Below are positions 42,874 through 52,182 of a stretch of 64,000 nucleotides of DNA, piece after piece (within the stretch, counting starts at the first letter, position 1; every line of letters begins with the position of its first letter). This DNA comes from JAEUNJ01 sp052035955. Lineage in GTDB: Bacteria > Pseudomonadota > Gammaproteobacteria > Burkholderiales > Rhodocyclaceae. The translations under genes were made by a program, and so were the position numbers. The stretch is from the NCBI GenBank assembly GCA_052035955.1, contig JBPOHD010000019.1, forward strand, positions 5,722 through 69,721, read 5' to 3'. The notes under the pieces were generated by a model. That model searched no databases and was not told where the DNA came from. It saw only the letters and a list, made by a program, of their open reading frames with translations.

Positions 42874-43722
42874 TCACTTGATCTTGGCTTGGCCACGCAA
42901 TTCCTGCATGTGCTTGGCGATCTGCTGCTGGACGAGCATCTGCGCGATCTGCTGCTTGAGTTCTTCCATCGGCGGCATCTTCAGTTCGCGGGTGTCCTCG
43001 AGCAGGATGACGTGCCAGCCGAAATCGGACTTCACCGGGGTTTCGGTGAACTTGCCCTTGGCAAGGGCCTTGAGGGCATCGGCGAAGGGCTTCACGTAAT
43101 TCACCGGCTCGGACCAGCCGAGGTCGCCACCCCTGTCCTTGGAGCCGGGATCCTTGGATTGCTTGGCGAGATCCTCGAACTTTTCGCCCTTCTTGAGCTT
43201 CTCGATGATGGCCTTCGCCTCGTCCTCCTTCTCGACGAGTACGTGCCGCGCCTTGTATTCCTTGTCGCCGCGCTGGGCCTTGACCTTCTCGTATTCGGCC
43301 TTCATCTGTTCTTCCGTAGGCTGATGGCCGCGGACGAACTCGCCGACGTAGGCATTCACCAGCACGCTCTGCCGGGCCAATTCCATCTGGGCCTGGATCG
43401 CGGGATTCTTGTCGAAGCCCGAGGCGGCGGCCTTCTGGGCGATGATTTCGCGCTGGATCAGTTCCTCGCGGATCTGGGCCCGCAGTTCCTCCGAATCCGG
43501 GCGTCCCTGGGCGGCCTGGCTGGCTGCGATGGCATCGGCCAGTCGGCGCGATATGGCCTTCCCGTTCACGCTGGCGACGGTGGCGCCGCCAGCGGCTTCC
43601 GTCTTCGCCTCGGCTTTCGCTTCGGCCTTGGCCGGTTCCTTGGCCGCGACCGGGAAGGCGGCAAGCGCGGCGGAGGTGAGGATGGCGAGGGGCAGGAAAC
43701 GGAATCTGCTGATACGGTTCAT
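42874..43722 (-). CDS. Parvulin-type peptidyl-prolyl isomerase, periplasmic
   Basis: 282 residues. Signal peptide ending VAAK, a Lys/Ala/Glu-rich linker, a SurA-like N-terminal helical chaperone part, and a parvulin domain (KEYKARHVLVEKEDEAKAI; GGDLGWSEPVNYVKPFADAL; DFGWHVILLED). It helps fold exported or outer-membrane proteins. It is shorter than SurA, with a single parvulin domain, like PpiC-type or PrsA-type proteins. It lies last in a run of minus-strand genes (YciB, YciI, BolA, parvulin), an arrangement common in betaproteobacteria. Confidence 0.92.
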   Translation of the reverse strand: MNRISRFRFLPLAILTSAALAAFPVAAKEPAKAEAKAEAKTEAAGGATVASVNGKAISRRLADAIAASQAAQGRPDSEELRAQIREELIQREIIAQKAAASGFDKNPAIQAQMELARQSVLVNAYVGEFVRGHQPTEEQMKAEYEKVKAQRGDKEYKARHVLVEKEDEAKAIIEKLKKGEKFEDLAKQSKDPGSKDRGGDLGWSEPVNYVKPFADALKALAKGKFTETPVKSDFGWHVILLEDTRELKMPPMEELKQQIAQMLVQQQIAKHMQELRGQAKIK

Positions 43723-43748
43723 CGATGGTCCTTGCTCGTGGGGATGTT

Positions 43749-44012
43749 TCAGGTTTCGTCAGGCGCCTTGGCGATGATGCTCAAGGCATGGATTTCGCGC
43801 TTCATCAGCGGGGCGAGCGCATCATACACCAAGCGGTGGCGCCGCATTGTCGGCAGGCCCCGGAACCCTTCCGCGACGATGGCGACGCGGAAATGGCCAC
43901 CCCCGTCCCGGGCGCCCGCGTGGCCAGCATGGAGGTGGCTCTCGTCGTCGATCTCCAGGCGCAGGGGCGACAGGACTGCGAGAGCCTTGCGGATGGCCCG
44001 GAGGCGACTCAC
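43749..44012 (-). CDS. BolA family protein
   Basis: 87 residues from a GTG start at 44012 that overlaps the stop of the YciI gene. The BolA core is clear: DDESHLHAGHAG, a central HFRVAIVAEGF and RHRLVYDALAPLM near the end. BolA proteins form [2Fe-2S] complexes with monothiol glutaredoxins and take part in iron-sulfur trafficking or stress response. The linkage with YciB and YciI genes is common in related bacteria. Confidence 0.92.
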   Translation of the reverse strand: MSRLRAIRKALAVLSPLRLEIDDESHLHAGHAGARDGGGHFRVAIVAEGFRGLPTMRRHRLVYDALAPLMKREIHALSIIAKAPDET

Positions 44013-44308
44013 GGCAGGACGCGCTTGAAGGGCCTGACGGTGACGCGGGAATAGACGCCGGCCGCCGCGTAGGGGTCGGCCGCAGCCCAGGATTCGGCCT
44101 CGGCAAGATTGGAAAACTCCGCCACGATGAGGCTTCCCGTGAAGCCGGCAGGGCCCGGGTCGGGGCCGTCCACGGCCGGGAAGGGGCCGGCGAGCACCAG
44201 TCGTCCCTCGTCCCTAAGGGCATGGAGCCTTTCCAGGTGGGCCGGCCTGGTGGCCAGGCGCTTCTCAAGGCTCCCGTGGGCATCCTCGCCGACGATCGCG
44301 TAGATCAC
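44009..44308 (-). CDS. YciI family protein
   Basis: 99 residues. Family residues are visible: the N-terminal RPAHLERLHAL (His of the active-site pair) and the DPYAAAGVYS turn, in a ferredoxin-like fold. The GTG start at 44308 overlaps the stop of the YciB gene (GTGA), and its own stop overlaps the BolA start. The family is enzyme-like but of unsettled function. Confidence 0.9.
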   Translation of the reverse strand: MIYAIVGEDAHGSLEKRLATRPAHLERLHALRDEGRLVLAGPFPAVDGPDPGPAGFTGSLIVAEFSNLAEAESWAAADPYAAAGVYSRVTVRPFKRVLP

Positions 44309-44952
44309 TTGGGCGGGTCCTTCTGCCCTGGCTCGGGTTCCGGTTCGACGTGTTTCAACAGCACCCAGCCCTGTGCAAGCATGAAGACCAACATCAGGCC
44401 GGTGCCGCCGAACAGCTTGAAATTGACCCAGGTATCGTTCGAGAAGCTCAGGGCCACGAAGAGGTTGGCCCCTCCCATGAACAGGAAGAAAGCCACCCAG
44501 GAAAGATTCAGTTTTCCCCACAGCGGATCGGGCAGGGAGAACTGGGATTCGAGCATGGAGCGGACGAGGTTCTTGCCGGCCATCTTGTCCGAGACGAGCA
44601 GGACCAAGGCAAAGATCCAGTAGAGGACCGTCGGCTTCCACTTGATGAAGGTATCGTCCCGGAAAATCAGCGTCATGCTGCCGAAAAAGCTCACCAGGAC
44701 CAGACTGACCCAGAGCATCTTGTCCACCTTGCCATGGTGGAACCACACCCACGCCACCTGGATCAGGGTGCCGAGGATCACCGCCACCGTCGCGAGCAGT
44801 ATCGGTGCCTGCTCCACTCCGACGAGGCCCCCGGCGCCGAAGTGGCCCAGCAGGTCCGTTGCATATGCGGTTGCGCTGTCGGGATAGGCCTGCGCCACCT
44901 TGAAGGTGGCGAAAAAGAGGATGACGGGGAAGAGGTCGAAGAGCAGCTTCAT
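44305..44952 (-). CDS. yciB: Septation protein A homologue (YciB/IspZ), inner membrane
   Basis: 215 residues, about six transmembrane helices. Family signature: LFDLFPVILFFATFK at the N-terminus, FRDDTFIKWKPTVLYW in the middle and LNLSWVAFFLFMGGANLFVA later. It affects cell-envelope synthesis and division. A Pro/Glu-rich cytoplasmic tail ends the protein. It begins the minus-strand group YciB-YciI-BolA-parvulin, with overlapping stop and start codons. Confidence 0.95.
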   Translation of the reverse strand: MKLLFDLFPVILFFATFKVAQAYPDSATAYATDLLGHFGAGGLVGVEQAPILLATVAVILGTLIQVAWVWFHHGKVDKMLWVSLVLVSFFGSMTLIFRDDTFIKWKPTVLYWIFALVLLVSDKMAGKNLVRSMLESQFSLPDPLWGKLNLSWVAFFLFMGGANLFVALSFSNDTWVNFKLFGGTGLMLVFMLAQGWVLLKHVEPEPEPGQKDPPK

Positions 44953-44971
44953 ATGGCGAAATTATATCGAC

Positions 44972-45364
44972 TCAGCGGCGGCGCAGTTCGAGCGATGCCG
45001 AATTGATGCAATAACGGAGTCCGGTCGGAGCCGGGCCATCCGGGAAAACGTGCCCGAGGTGGGCCCCGCAGTGGGTGCAGATGACCTCGGTCCGCCGCAT
45101 GCCATGGCTCAGGTCCTCCACTTCCTCGACTTCCGACGGGGTGATCGGGGCGGTGAAGCTCGGCCAACCGCATCCCGAATCGAATTTCTGCCCGGAATCG
45201 AACAGGGCGTTCCCGCAACATACGCAGGAGTAGGTTCCCGGGTCGTGGCAATCCCAGTACTCTCCCGCGAAGGCCCGCTCGGTGCCCTTGCGGCGGGTCA
45301 CCTCGTACTGGGTCGCGGTCAGTTGCGCCAGCCATTCGGCGTCGGACTTGCTGATTTTCGACAT
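44972..45364 (-). CDS. msrB: Peptide-methionine (R)-S-oxide reductase MsrB
   Basis: 130 residues. The zinc site is two CxxC pairs (CVCCG and CTHCGAH), the catalytic Cys is in LRYCINSASL, and GCGWPSF is the family hallmark. It repairs oxidised methionine in proteins using thioredoxin. The gene stands upstream of and codirectional with the YciB group, 19 bases from it. No signal peptide, so cytoplasmic. Confidence 0.96.
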   Translation of the reverse strand: MSKISKSDAEWLAQLTATQYEVTRRKGTERAFAGEYWDCHDPGTYSCVCCGNALFDSGQKFDSGCGWPSFTAPITPSEVEEVEDLSHGMRRTEVICTHCGAHLGHVFPDGPAPTGLRYCINSASLELRRR

Positions 45365-45521
45365 GGAAGTTCCTGATGGGGACGGTCAATCATCGGCTGT
45401 TTCGACCCATTTCCCCGCAAAAAATTGGGCCAATGCGTGTCGTGCTCCTCGGTGCCCGCATCGCCGACGCCGGCGGCGGCATTCCACCGACCCTGAAGTC
45501 CCGTGGCGTCCCTCGCGAAGC

Positions 45522-46682
45522 TCAGTGCAGGTGCCGGGGTGCCGACTCCGCCTGTTCCTCGGGCATCTCGGCATGGACGGGCTCCCCGTCCGGATTCGGG
45601 TAGAGCGGGGCGCCGCAGTCGTCGCACCATTCGAGAGGGAAACGCTGGTCCAGCACCATCACTTCGCCGACACCGAGCTCCCGCAGGAGACCCTCGATCT
45701 GGCCGCCGATATCCGATGTCTCGTCCTCGCTGTCGAGCAGCGGCCAGACAACGCCATGGATCACGTCGGCGGAATCGCGCCGGGTGAAGCCGATGCGGTA
45801 TTCCTCCAGGCGCCGCTCGTGGAACGGTCCGACCACGGCCCGCAGTTCGGCCACCGGCAGGTTGAGAGCCGTTCCAAGGAAGGCACAGGCGGCCCGCAGG
45901 GAGTAGGGGCGGGCCTGCCGGTCTGCGTCGCGGCATCCGGCGTGGTAGGCCTGGGGCAGCAGGACGTCGAAGGCGCAGGCGGGCAGGACGGGCCTCAGGG
46001 CACTGCTTCCCTGGACCTGCCACTGGCGCGCCGCCTCGTCCCGGTTGCCGTCGTCCTCCTGCCATCGGAACAGGGCACCTCCCTTGGCAACAGCCGCCAG
46101 GCCGATCAGGAAGCGGGTGTCGGAGAGGAAACTCTGGGTTTCCGGCAACTGGGCGGGCTCGATCGCCAGGTCGCGGCCGTGCAGCGCTGCCTTCCCCAGG
46201 CGCTCCCGCAGGGCGGCGGTTTCGCAGAATCCCTGGGGCAACTGGTCCGGGCTGAAAAGGAAATCCGCCAGCCCGATCTTGACGTCCCCGGCGAATACGT
46301 GGGCCTGCAGTTGCACCCGGACGTTCGCCAGGACGTCCTTGACGATGGGCCCGGCGGGGATGCCGTAGCGCGACCAGGCCAGCACGGGCGCGACGAACAA
46401 CAGCAGGTCCTGCTCGCCCGAGCGGCTCTCGGCGCAAGACTCGATCATGTCGGCCAACTGGTCGTAGGCGCGGGCGTTGTCCTTGTACAGCCGGTCGAGG
46501 ACTGAATTGAAGGCCTCTTCCTCGCCTTCATCGAGCAGGCGATTGACCAGCGCGGCGAGCCTGGACTCCCAGAAGGCATCCTCGATCCGGGTGGCGGAAA
46601 GCGCGTAGCCGTGGGCCAGCCGGAGGGCCTCGTCGGAATCGGGAGTGAGCTTGCTGCGACGGGAAAAACGGGTGCGTTTCAT
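45522..46682 (-). CDS. DUF2863 family protein
   Basis: 386 residues, cytoplasmic. The family is largely confined to betaproteobacteria, which helps place the organism. The N-terminal part is helical; the C-terminal part ends with WCDDCGAPLYPNPDGEPVHAEMP, a CxxC that could hold a metal. Function is unknown. The ATG at 46682 is chosen because the family begins with a basic MKRTRFSRR; the frame is open further upstream to 47042 but overlaps the divergent phosphate gene. Confidence 0.88.
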   Translation of the reverse strand: MKRTRFSRRSKLTPDSDEALRLAHGYALSATRIEDAFWESRLAALVNRLLDEGEEEAFNSVLDRLYKDNARAYDQLADMIESCAESRSGEQDLLLFVAPVLAWSRYGIPAGPIVKDVLANVRVQLQAHVFAGDVKIGLADFLFSPDQLPQGFCETAALRERLGKAALHGRDLAIEPAQLPETQSFLSDTRFLIGLAAVAKGGALFRWQEDDGNRDEAARQWQVQGSSALRPVLPACAFDVLLPQAYHAGCRDADRQARPYSLRAACAFLGTALNLPVAELRAVVGPFHERRLEEYRIGFTRRDSADVIHGVVWPLLDSEDETSDIGGQIEGLLRELGVGEVMVLDQRFPLEWCDDCGAPLYPNPDGEPVHAEMPEEQAESAPRHLH

Positions 46683-46818
46683 GGCGTAGGCCGGGAGGGA
46701 TGATTCGCGCTGGATCGTAGGGGCGAGTTGCGAACTCGTCATCATACCAGCCGGTCGGGGCCGGCAGGCCGCGGCGGAACTGGTAAACTTGATCGTCTTT
46801 TTTGCCGGTCCGTCTGCC

Positions 46819-47457
46819 ATGTTCGCTCGCTTGATGCCCCAGGAAGGAAAGTTCTTTGCCCTCTTCAACGCCCACGCTGATCTCATCGTCCAAGGCGGCA
46901 AGGAGTTGGCGAACCTGGTGGCCGAGCTGACGGACTCCCCGGAAACGGTGGCCAGGCACGCCCAGGCCATCGACGAGATCGAAAAGGCCGCCGACAAGAT
47001 CACCCACGACACCGTCGCACTGCTCCACACGACCTTCAACACGCCGCTCGACCGCGACGAGATCCATCAGCTCATTTCGAGCATGGACGACATCCTGGAC
47101 ATGATCCAGGATTTTGCGGAATCGATGAATCTCTATGACATTCGGAAACTCACCGGCGAGGCGCGGCAACTGGCGGACCTTTGCGCGTCGTGCTGTGATC
47201 GCGTCCGCTCCGCCGTGATGTTGCTGAACAGCATGGACAACGGCCCGGCCATCCTCAAGACCTGCCAGGAAATCGACAAGCTTGAGTCGGACGCCGACCG
47301 CGTGATGCGCACCGGCATCACGCGTCTTTTCCGGGAGGAGGCGGACACCCGGGAACTCATCAAGATGAAGAGCGTTTACGAACTGCTGGAAACCATCACC
47401 GACCGTTGCGAGGACGTCGCCAACATCATCGAGGGAATCGTCCTCGAGAATTCCTGA
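46819..47457 (+). CDS. PhoU-like DUF47 phosphate transport accessory protein
   Basis: 212 residues, all-helical. It has PhoU-like metal-binding acidic motifs (AIDEIEKAADKITHD; EIDKLESDADRVMR). Genes of this family precede PiT-type transporters and are thought to modulate them. It ends 12 bases before the transporter gene. The start ATG at 46819 gives the standard MFARLMPQEGKFF opening. Confidence 0.93.
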   Translation: MFARLMPQEGKFFALFNAHADLIVQGGKELANLVAELTDSPETVARHAQAIDEIEKAADKITHDTVALLHTTFNTPLDRDEIHQLISSMDDILDMIQDFAESMNLYDIRKLTGEARQLADLCASCCDRVRSAVMLLNSMDNGPAILKTCQEIDKLESDADRVMRTGITRLFREEADTRELIKMKSVYELLETITDRCEDVANIIEGIVLENS

Positions 47458-47469
47458 AGGCGTTCAGTC

Positions 47470-48477
47470 ATGGATGGCTTGCAGATCAGTCTCGGCGTGG
47501 TCATCCTGCTGGTGGCCCTGGCGCTGGCCTTCGATTTCATGAACGGCTTCCACGACGCGGCGAATTCCATCGCCACCGTGGTCTCCACCGGCGTCCTGAA
47601 GCCGCAGCACGCCGTCGCCTGGGCGGCCTTCTTCAACGTCGTCGCGATCTTCGTCTTCCAGCTCAAGGTGGCCGCCACCGTCGGCAAGGGGACGGTGGAT
47701 CCCGCTGTCGTGGACCATTACGTGATCTTCGGCGCCCTGGTCGGCGCGATCACCTGGAACGTCGTCACCTGGTATTACGGGATACCGTCGAGTTCATCCC
47801 ATGCGCTGATAGGCGGGCTGGTCGGGGCTGCCCTGGCCAAGGTTGGTCCGGACTCGCTCATCTGGTCGGGCGTCGGCAAGACCCTCGTCTTCATCCTCGT
47901 CTCGCCGGCGCTGGGCTTCCTGCTTGGGGGGCTTTTGATGGTGGCGACCTCGTGGATCTGCAACCGGACGACGCCACGCCGGGTGGACAAGGCGTTTCGG
48001 CGCCTGCAGCTCGTATCTGCGTCCCTCTACAGCCTCGGGCACGGCGGCAACGACGCGCAGAAGACGATTGGCATCATCTGGTTGTTGTTGATCACCGCCG
48101 GGATCACACGTCCCGGCGACGGAGTCCCCACCTGGGTGATCGTCTCCTGTTACGTCGCCATCGGCTTCGGGACCCTGTTCGGCGGCTGGCGGATCGTGAA
48201 GACCATGGGCCAGCGGATCACCAAGCTGCGCCCGGTCGGTGGTTTCTGCGCCGAAACCGGCGGTGCCATCACCCTCTTTACCGCATCGTCCCTGGGGATA
48301 CCGGTGTCGACGACGCACACCATCACCGGCGCCATCGTCGGGGTCGGCTCGTCCCAGGGCACCTCCAACGTCCGCTGGGGCGTCGCAGGCGGCATCGTCT
48401 GGGCCTGGATCCTGACCATACCGGCCAGTGCCACCGTCGCCGCCGTCTTCTGGTGGATCGGCCACCATCTGTTCTGA
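47470..48477 (+). CDS. pit: PiT family inorganic phosphate transporter
   Basis: 335 residues, about ten transmembrane helices. The two PiT repeats show the signature FMNGFHDAANSIATVVSTG near the N-terminus and SLGHGGNDAQKTIGII in the second half. It takes up phosphate (as metal phosphate) with protons or sodium. It is cotranscribed with the DUF47 gene. Low-affinity uptake of this type is usually constitutive; no Pho box was seen. Confidence 0.95.
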   Translation: MDGLQISLGVVILLVALALAFDFMNGFHDAANSIATVVSTGVLKPQHAVAWAAFFNVVAIFVFQLKVAATVGKGTVDPAVVDHYVIFGALVGAITWNVVTWYYGIPSSSSHALIGGLVGAALAKVGPDSLIWSGVGKTLVFILVSPALGFLLGGLLMVATSWICNRTTPRRVDKAFRRLQLVSASLYSLGHGGNDAQKTIGIIWLLLITAGITRPGDGVPTWVIVSCYVAIGFGTLFGGWRIVKTMGQRITKLRPVGGFCAETGGAITLFTASSLGIPVSTTHTITGAIVGVGSSQGTSNVRWGVAGGIVWAWILTIPASATVAAVFWWIGHHLF

Positions 48478-48522
48478 GCCGTACGCCCGCGGCCTCCGGG
48501 TAGCCCGGGTCGGTCCTTGCCC

Positions 48523-48879
48523 GTGGCCGCCAATCCCTGCCAGTCCTGCGGCGCCTGCTGCGCCGCCTTCCGCGTCGTCTTCGCGATCGGCGAACTGGAC
48601 AGTTCCGATGGCGGTGACGTACCGGTCTCCCTGGCCGATCCGCTGACCCCGGCCACGGCGTGCATGCGGGGAACGGAGCGGCAGCCACCTCGCTGCATCG
48701 CCCTGGTGGGCGAGATCGGGCACCGGGTGGAATGCGCGATCTACCGGCAGCGTCCCGGCCCCTGCCGCGAGTTCGCTCCACTTGCCGCCCTCGGTCGTGG
48801 CGACGATGCCTGTGACGAGGCCCGTCGGCGGCACGGACTGCCGCCCCTCTCTTCCCTTGCCGATATCGCCGGCCGATGA
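48523..48879 (+). CDS. YkgJ family cysteine cluster protein
   Basis: 118 residues from a GTG at 48523 (a TTG at 48517 is possible). CQSCGACC at the N-terminus and later Cys in RCIAL, ECAIY and PCREF make up the CxxCxxCC family pattern for a zinc or iron-sulfur site. Function is unknown. Its stop overlaps the next gene by four bases (ATGA). Confidence 0.82.
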   Translation: MAANPCQSCGACCAAFRVVFAIGELDSSDGGDVPVSLADPLTPATACMRGTERQPPRCIALVGEIGHRVECAIYRQRPGPCREFAPLAALGRGDDACDEARRRHGLPPLSSLADIAGR

Positions 48880-49955
48880 GCCTGCCACCCCTGGTGTTCT
48901 TCGGGCCCTTCGACCGCCACAACCTGGGGGATCTCCTCTTCCCGCACCTGCTCGCCGAGCGCCATCCCGGGCGCGAGACCCTGTTCGCCGGGCTGGCCGA
49001 CCGCGACATGACCTGTTTCGGCGGTCACCGGGTGGTGTCCGTGGACGCCCTGGGGCGCGCCTGGGCCGGGCCGCCGGCCGATCTCCTGCACGTGGGCGGC
49101 GAGATCCTGGATTGCGACGCGTGGACGGCCGCCGTGATGCTGTGCGAGCCCGGCGAGGCTGCCGAAGTCGTGTCCCGGCTGGACAGGGACGGAGCCGCGC
49201 GCACCGCCTGGGCGGCGGAGCGGCTGGGGACGGATGTTCCCGCTCCCTATGTCCTCGACAAGTCCCGCCTCCCCTGGTGCCGCTGGGTGGGCTTCCATGC
49301 CGTCGGTGGCGTGGACCTGGGCCGCCGGCCCGCGGCCCTGGGGCGGCACGTTTCGGCAGCCCTGGCCGCTGCCGACCGAGTCGGGGTGCGGGATTCCGCG
49401 ACCCGGCACGAGCTCCTCCGGCTCGGGGTGGGAGCGAAGCTGGAGCCGGACGCAGCCATGGTCCCGGGCCCTTCCGTCCGCCGGCGCATCGAGCATGCGC
49501 GGGCCGCCGGGGAGGCCGCCGCCGTCGCGCAGTCCTTCCCCCATTCCTACCTCGCGGTCCAGTTCTCGTCGGACTTCGGCGACGACCGTAGCCTGGACTG
49601 CCTCGCCAGCGGCCTTCGGCGTCGGGCGGCCGGCAGGGGGTTGGTGTTTCTGCGGGCCGGCGCGGCGCCCTGGCATGACGAGGAGGAACCCTATGCCAGG
49701 CTCGGCGCCCGCCTGGGACAAGCCTGGAGACTGTTCGCAAGCCTCGACATCTGGCAGCTTGCCGCCGTGATCGCCGGGGGGGCGGGATGGATAGGCAGCA
49801 GCCTGCATGGGGCGATGCTCGCCCGCCAGTTCCGCGTGCCGCAGATCGGACTGGAGCGGTTTCCCGGCGAAGGACGAAAACTGCGTGCCTGGGTGGCCGA
49901 TTGGGCGCCGGGCCTGACGGTGCTCGATCCCGAGGAGTTCGCCCGGCAAAGCTAG
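48876..49955 (+). CDS. Polysaccharide pyruvyl transferase family protein
   Basis: 359 residues. The opening FFGPFDRHNLGDLLFPHLLA and the late GGAGWIGSSLHGAMLARQF and PQIGLERFPGEG blocks match the PS_pyruv_trans fold (CsaB-like), which adds pyruvyl groups to surface sugars. The gene lies between a cysteine-cluster gene and a CDP-alcohol transferase, not in a polysaccharide locus, so the acceptor is unknown. Its start overlaps the preceding stop. Confidence 0.8.
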   Translation: MSLPPLVFFGPFDRHNLGDLLFPHLLAERHPGRETLFAGLADRDMTCFGGHRVVSVDALGRAWAGPPADLLHVGGEILDCDAWTAAVMLCEPGEAAEVVSRLDRDGAARTAWAAERLGTDVPAPYVLDKSRLPWCRWVGFHAVGGVDLGRRPAALGRHVSAALAAADRVGVRDSATRHELLRLGVGAKLEPDAAMVPGPSVRRRIEHARAAGEAAAVAQSFPHSYLAVQFSSDFGDDRSLDCLASGLRRRAAGRGLVFLRAGAAPWHDEEEPYARLGARLGQAWRLFASLDIWQLAAVIAGGAGWIGSSLHGAMLARQFRVPQIGLERFPGEGRKLRAWVADWAPGLTVLDPEEFARQS

Positions 49956-49971
49956 AATCCGCCGGAGAAAC

Positions 49972-50523
49972 ATGAAGTCCATCCTGACCCTGCCCAACAT
50001 CATCACCCTGTTGCGAGTCCTGCTGGTGCCGCTCGTGGTCGCCTGCCTGCTCCAGCACCGCTATGGCATGGCGCTGGCCCTCTTTGCCTCGGCCGGCTTC
50101 GGCGATTGGCTGGACGGCTACCTTGCCCGGCGCCTGCACCAGGTGTCCCGCATTGGCGCCCTCCTGGACCCGGTGGCCGACAAGCTGATCATGGCCTCCG
50201 TCAGCATCGTCCTGGCCTGGCAATGCCTGCTTCCCGTCTGGTTTGCCGCGGTGCTGGTGCTGCGGGACGCGGTGATCGTCCTGGGCGCCCTGGCCTACCA
50301 TTTCATTTTCGGCCACGTCGAGATGGCTCCGACGCGCCTGTCCAAGTTCAATACCCTGCTGGCCTTCGTCGTGCTCGCCTTGGCCCTGGGAAATGCAGCC
50401 GGCCTGGTGTCGACGGGATTGCTCCTTCCCGCCCTGTACTGGCTCGTCCTCTCGACCCTGCTTGCCTCCGGGGCAAACTACGTCTGGATCTGGAGCCGCC
50501 GGGCGCTTGGGGGGAAGGCTTGA
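49972..50523 (+). CDS. CDP-alcohol phosphatidyltransferase (PgsA-like)
   Basis: 183 residues, several transmembrane helices. The catalytic motif DWLDGYLARRLHQVSRIGAL continues as LDPVADK, giving the D-G-x2-A-R-x8-G-x3-D-x3-D pattern of the family. It transfers a phosphatidyl group from CDP-diacylglycerol to an alcohol such as glycerol phosphate. The true acceptor is not fixed by sequence. It starts 16 bases after the pyruvyl transferase gene, so the two may act together on an envelope lipid. Confidence 0.9.
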   Translation: MKSILTLPNIITLLRVLLVPLVVACLLQHRYGMALALFASAGFGDWLDGYLARRLHQVSRIGALLDPVADKLIMASVSIVLAWQCLLPVWFAAVLVLRDAVIVLGALAYHFIFGHVEMAPTRLSKFNTLLAFVVLALALGNAAGLVSTGLLLPALYWLVLSTLLASGANYVWIWSRRALGGKA

Positions 50524-50755
50524 TCCCCCGTTCGCCCCTCCCGGGTCGGTCATGGCGTGGTTCGGGCGGAATGCCCCGGTCGCGCGTGCCGCGGTCCCGG
50601 GAGCCGGCCTCGACACCCCCGGTTCCGGCCCCCGGCCATCCCGGCCGGCATCCTGCGGCTGCCGGCAAGCCGGTTCGCCGCCGGGCCGAAGGGGCCCGCG
50701 GTGGCGGCGTGGGACCGGCGCATGATCCGGGCGCCCGCAACGCCCCGAGTTTGCC

Positions 50756-51589
50756 ATGAGTGTTTCCGCCGACCTGGTCGCCTGCCTCGAAGAGGTCGCC
50801 GACCGCCTGCCGTCGCCGCGCATCCGAGCCCTGCACCTGCCGCCGGTCGACCGCGTCGCCGGCAAGGACGGGGAGTTCTGCGCCCTCGAACTGGAGGATG
50901 GATCCCTCGGCCTGGGCTTTGTCCTGCTCGGCGACACGCTGCAGCAACTGGCTGCCTCCCCGGATCGGCTGGGCCTCGTCGGTGCCGATGCCCTCGAAGT
51001 CGCCCGGCATTTCCTGGCGCCTGCCGGCATCGGGCGCACGCTGGGATTCACCGCCATCGCCGCCCTTACCCGGCGCTTCTTCGACCAGGCGGGCTACGCG
51101 CCGCCCCCGGCCGGCGATTCCACGGGGATGCTGGATCCGCGGCCGGGTGATCACATCGGCATGGTCGGGCACTTCACGCCCCTGCTGCCGCGGATCATTG
51201 CCGCCGGGGCCCGCCTGACGGTGGTGGAGCTGCGGGCCGATCTGGCGGGGGAGAGGGAGGGCTACCGGGTCACCCTGGATCCGCAGGAACTGCGGACCTG
51301 CAACAAGGTTCTGGCGACCAGTTCGATCCTGCTCAACGATACCCTCGACCCCATCCTGTCCCACTGTGCAGGTGCAACCCGCATCGCCCTGGTCGGCCCC
51401 GGTGCCGGTTGCCTGCCGGATCCCCTGTTGGCCCGCGGCGCCACCTTCATCGGCGGTAACTGGATCCTCGACGGCCGCGCTTTCGTGGATGCCCTGCGCG
51501 GCGGCGGATCGTGGGCTGGGCTCACCCGTAAGACCGCCATCGAGTCCGGCGCCTATCCCGGGTGGAAGGTGCTGTACGCGAGGCTCTGA
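50756..51589 (+). CDS. DUF364 domain protein (putative heavy-metal chelation family)
   Basis: 277 residues, cytoplasmic. The C-terminal half has the DUF364 pattern: MVGHFTPLLPRIIAAGARLTV, CNKVLATSSILLNDTLD, and IALVGPGAGCLPDPLLARGA. The fold binds a small ligand or metal and occurs near siderophore or methanogenesis-like genes elsewhere. The 232 bases before it hold no gene. Function here is unknown. Confidence 0.8.
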   Translation: MSVSADLVACLEEVADRLPSPRIRALHLPPVDRVAGKDGEFCALELEDGSLGLGFVLLGDTLQQLAASPDRLGLVGADALEVARHFLAPAGIGRTLGFTAIAALTRRFFDQAGYAPPPAGDSTGMLDPRPGDHIGMVGHFTPLLPRIIAAGARLTVVELRADLAGEREGYRVTLDPQELRTCNKVLATSSILLNDTLDPILSHCAGATRIALVGPGAGCLPDPLLARGATFIGGNWILDGRAFVDALRGGGSWAGLTRKTAIESGAYPGWKVLYARL

Positions 51590-51685
51590 GGACCGCCCGG
51601 GCTTGCCGCAGCGGCCGTCGTGGCAGGCCGCGCCGGACCTCCCGGATGACAGCCCGGGCCGCGCCCTGCGGGCATGTCGGGTCTC

Positions 51686-52147
51686 CTACCTATCGCAGGG
51701 CGTTGCCTGGACGGTGAAGGTGCCGTTGACTCGGCACTTGTAGATGGATTGTCCGGCCGACGAGGCCTTCGGCGCCGGGGCGCAGAGGCCTTCGGCGGCC
51801 TTCTCGCCGGGTTTCGGGCAATGGATGTCCGCCGTCAGTTCGAAGCGGCTGCCGCCGGAGGCGGGATCCTTGGCGATGGAGACGAGGGACGGCGACCGGA
51901 AGTCCTTCGAATCGTCCAGGCTGCGCAGGAAGCGGCTGACCTGTTCGTTGTTCTGGCTGGCGCCCCTGATGGTCGCCTTCTGGCCGGCCACCGTCACCTC
52001 CGACAGGCGAACCCCTCCGGGGGCATGAGCCTGAAGGGCCCGCTTGACCTCCGCGGGCTGGATGTCGGGCTGGGCGGCGGCCGCAGGGAAGGCCGCAGAC
52101 AGGCAGGCAAAGAAGGCGAAGGCAAGCGGTCGGGAGATGGCGTCCAT
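51686..52147 (-). CDS. Exported PilN-domain-like protein
   Basis: 153 residues with a signal peptide ending AAAA-QPD. The middle part VRLSEVTVAGQKATIRGASQ, NNEQVSRFLRSLDDSKDF resembles the PilN fimbrial assembly domain, which is usually membrane-anchored. Here it is secreted to the periplasm, with two Cys near its end (KCRVNGTFTVQATPC). Its partner is unknown. Confidence 0.7.
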   Translation of the reverse strand: MDAISRPLAFAFFACLSAAFPAAAAQPDIQPAEVKRALQAHAPGGVRLSEVTVAGQKATIRGASQNNEQVSRFLRSLDDSKDFRSPSLVSIAKDPASGGSRFELTADIHCPKPGEKAAEGLCAPAPKASSAGQSIYKCRVNGTFTVQATPCDR

Positions 52148-52182
52148 GGGATCCTGTGGCGCGGGGGTAACGGCCTGTTCGT

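Noticed and set aside
47794..51057. A 1087-residue antisense frame over PiT to DUF364
   Set aside because: Low-complexity translation opposite to several well-supported genes.
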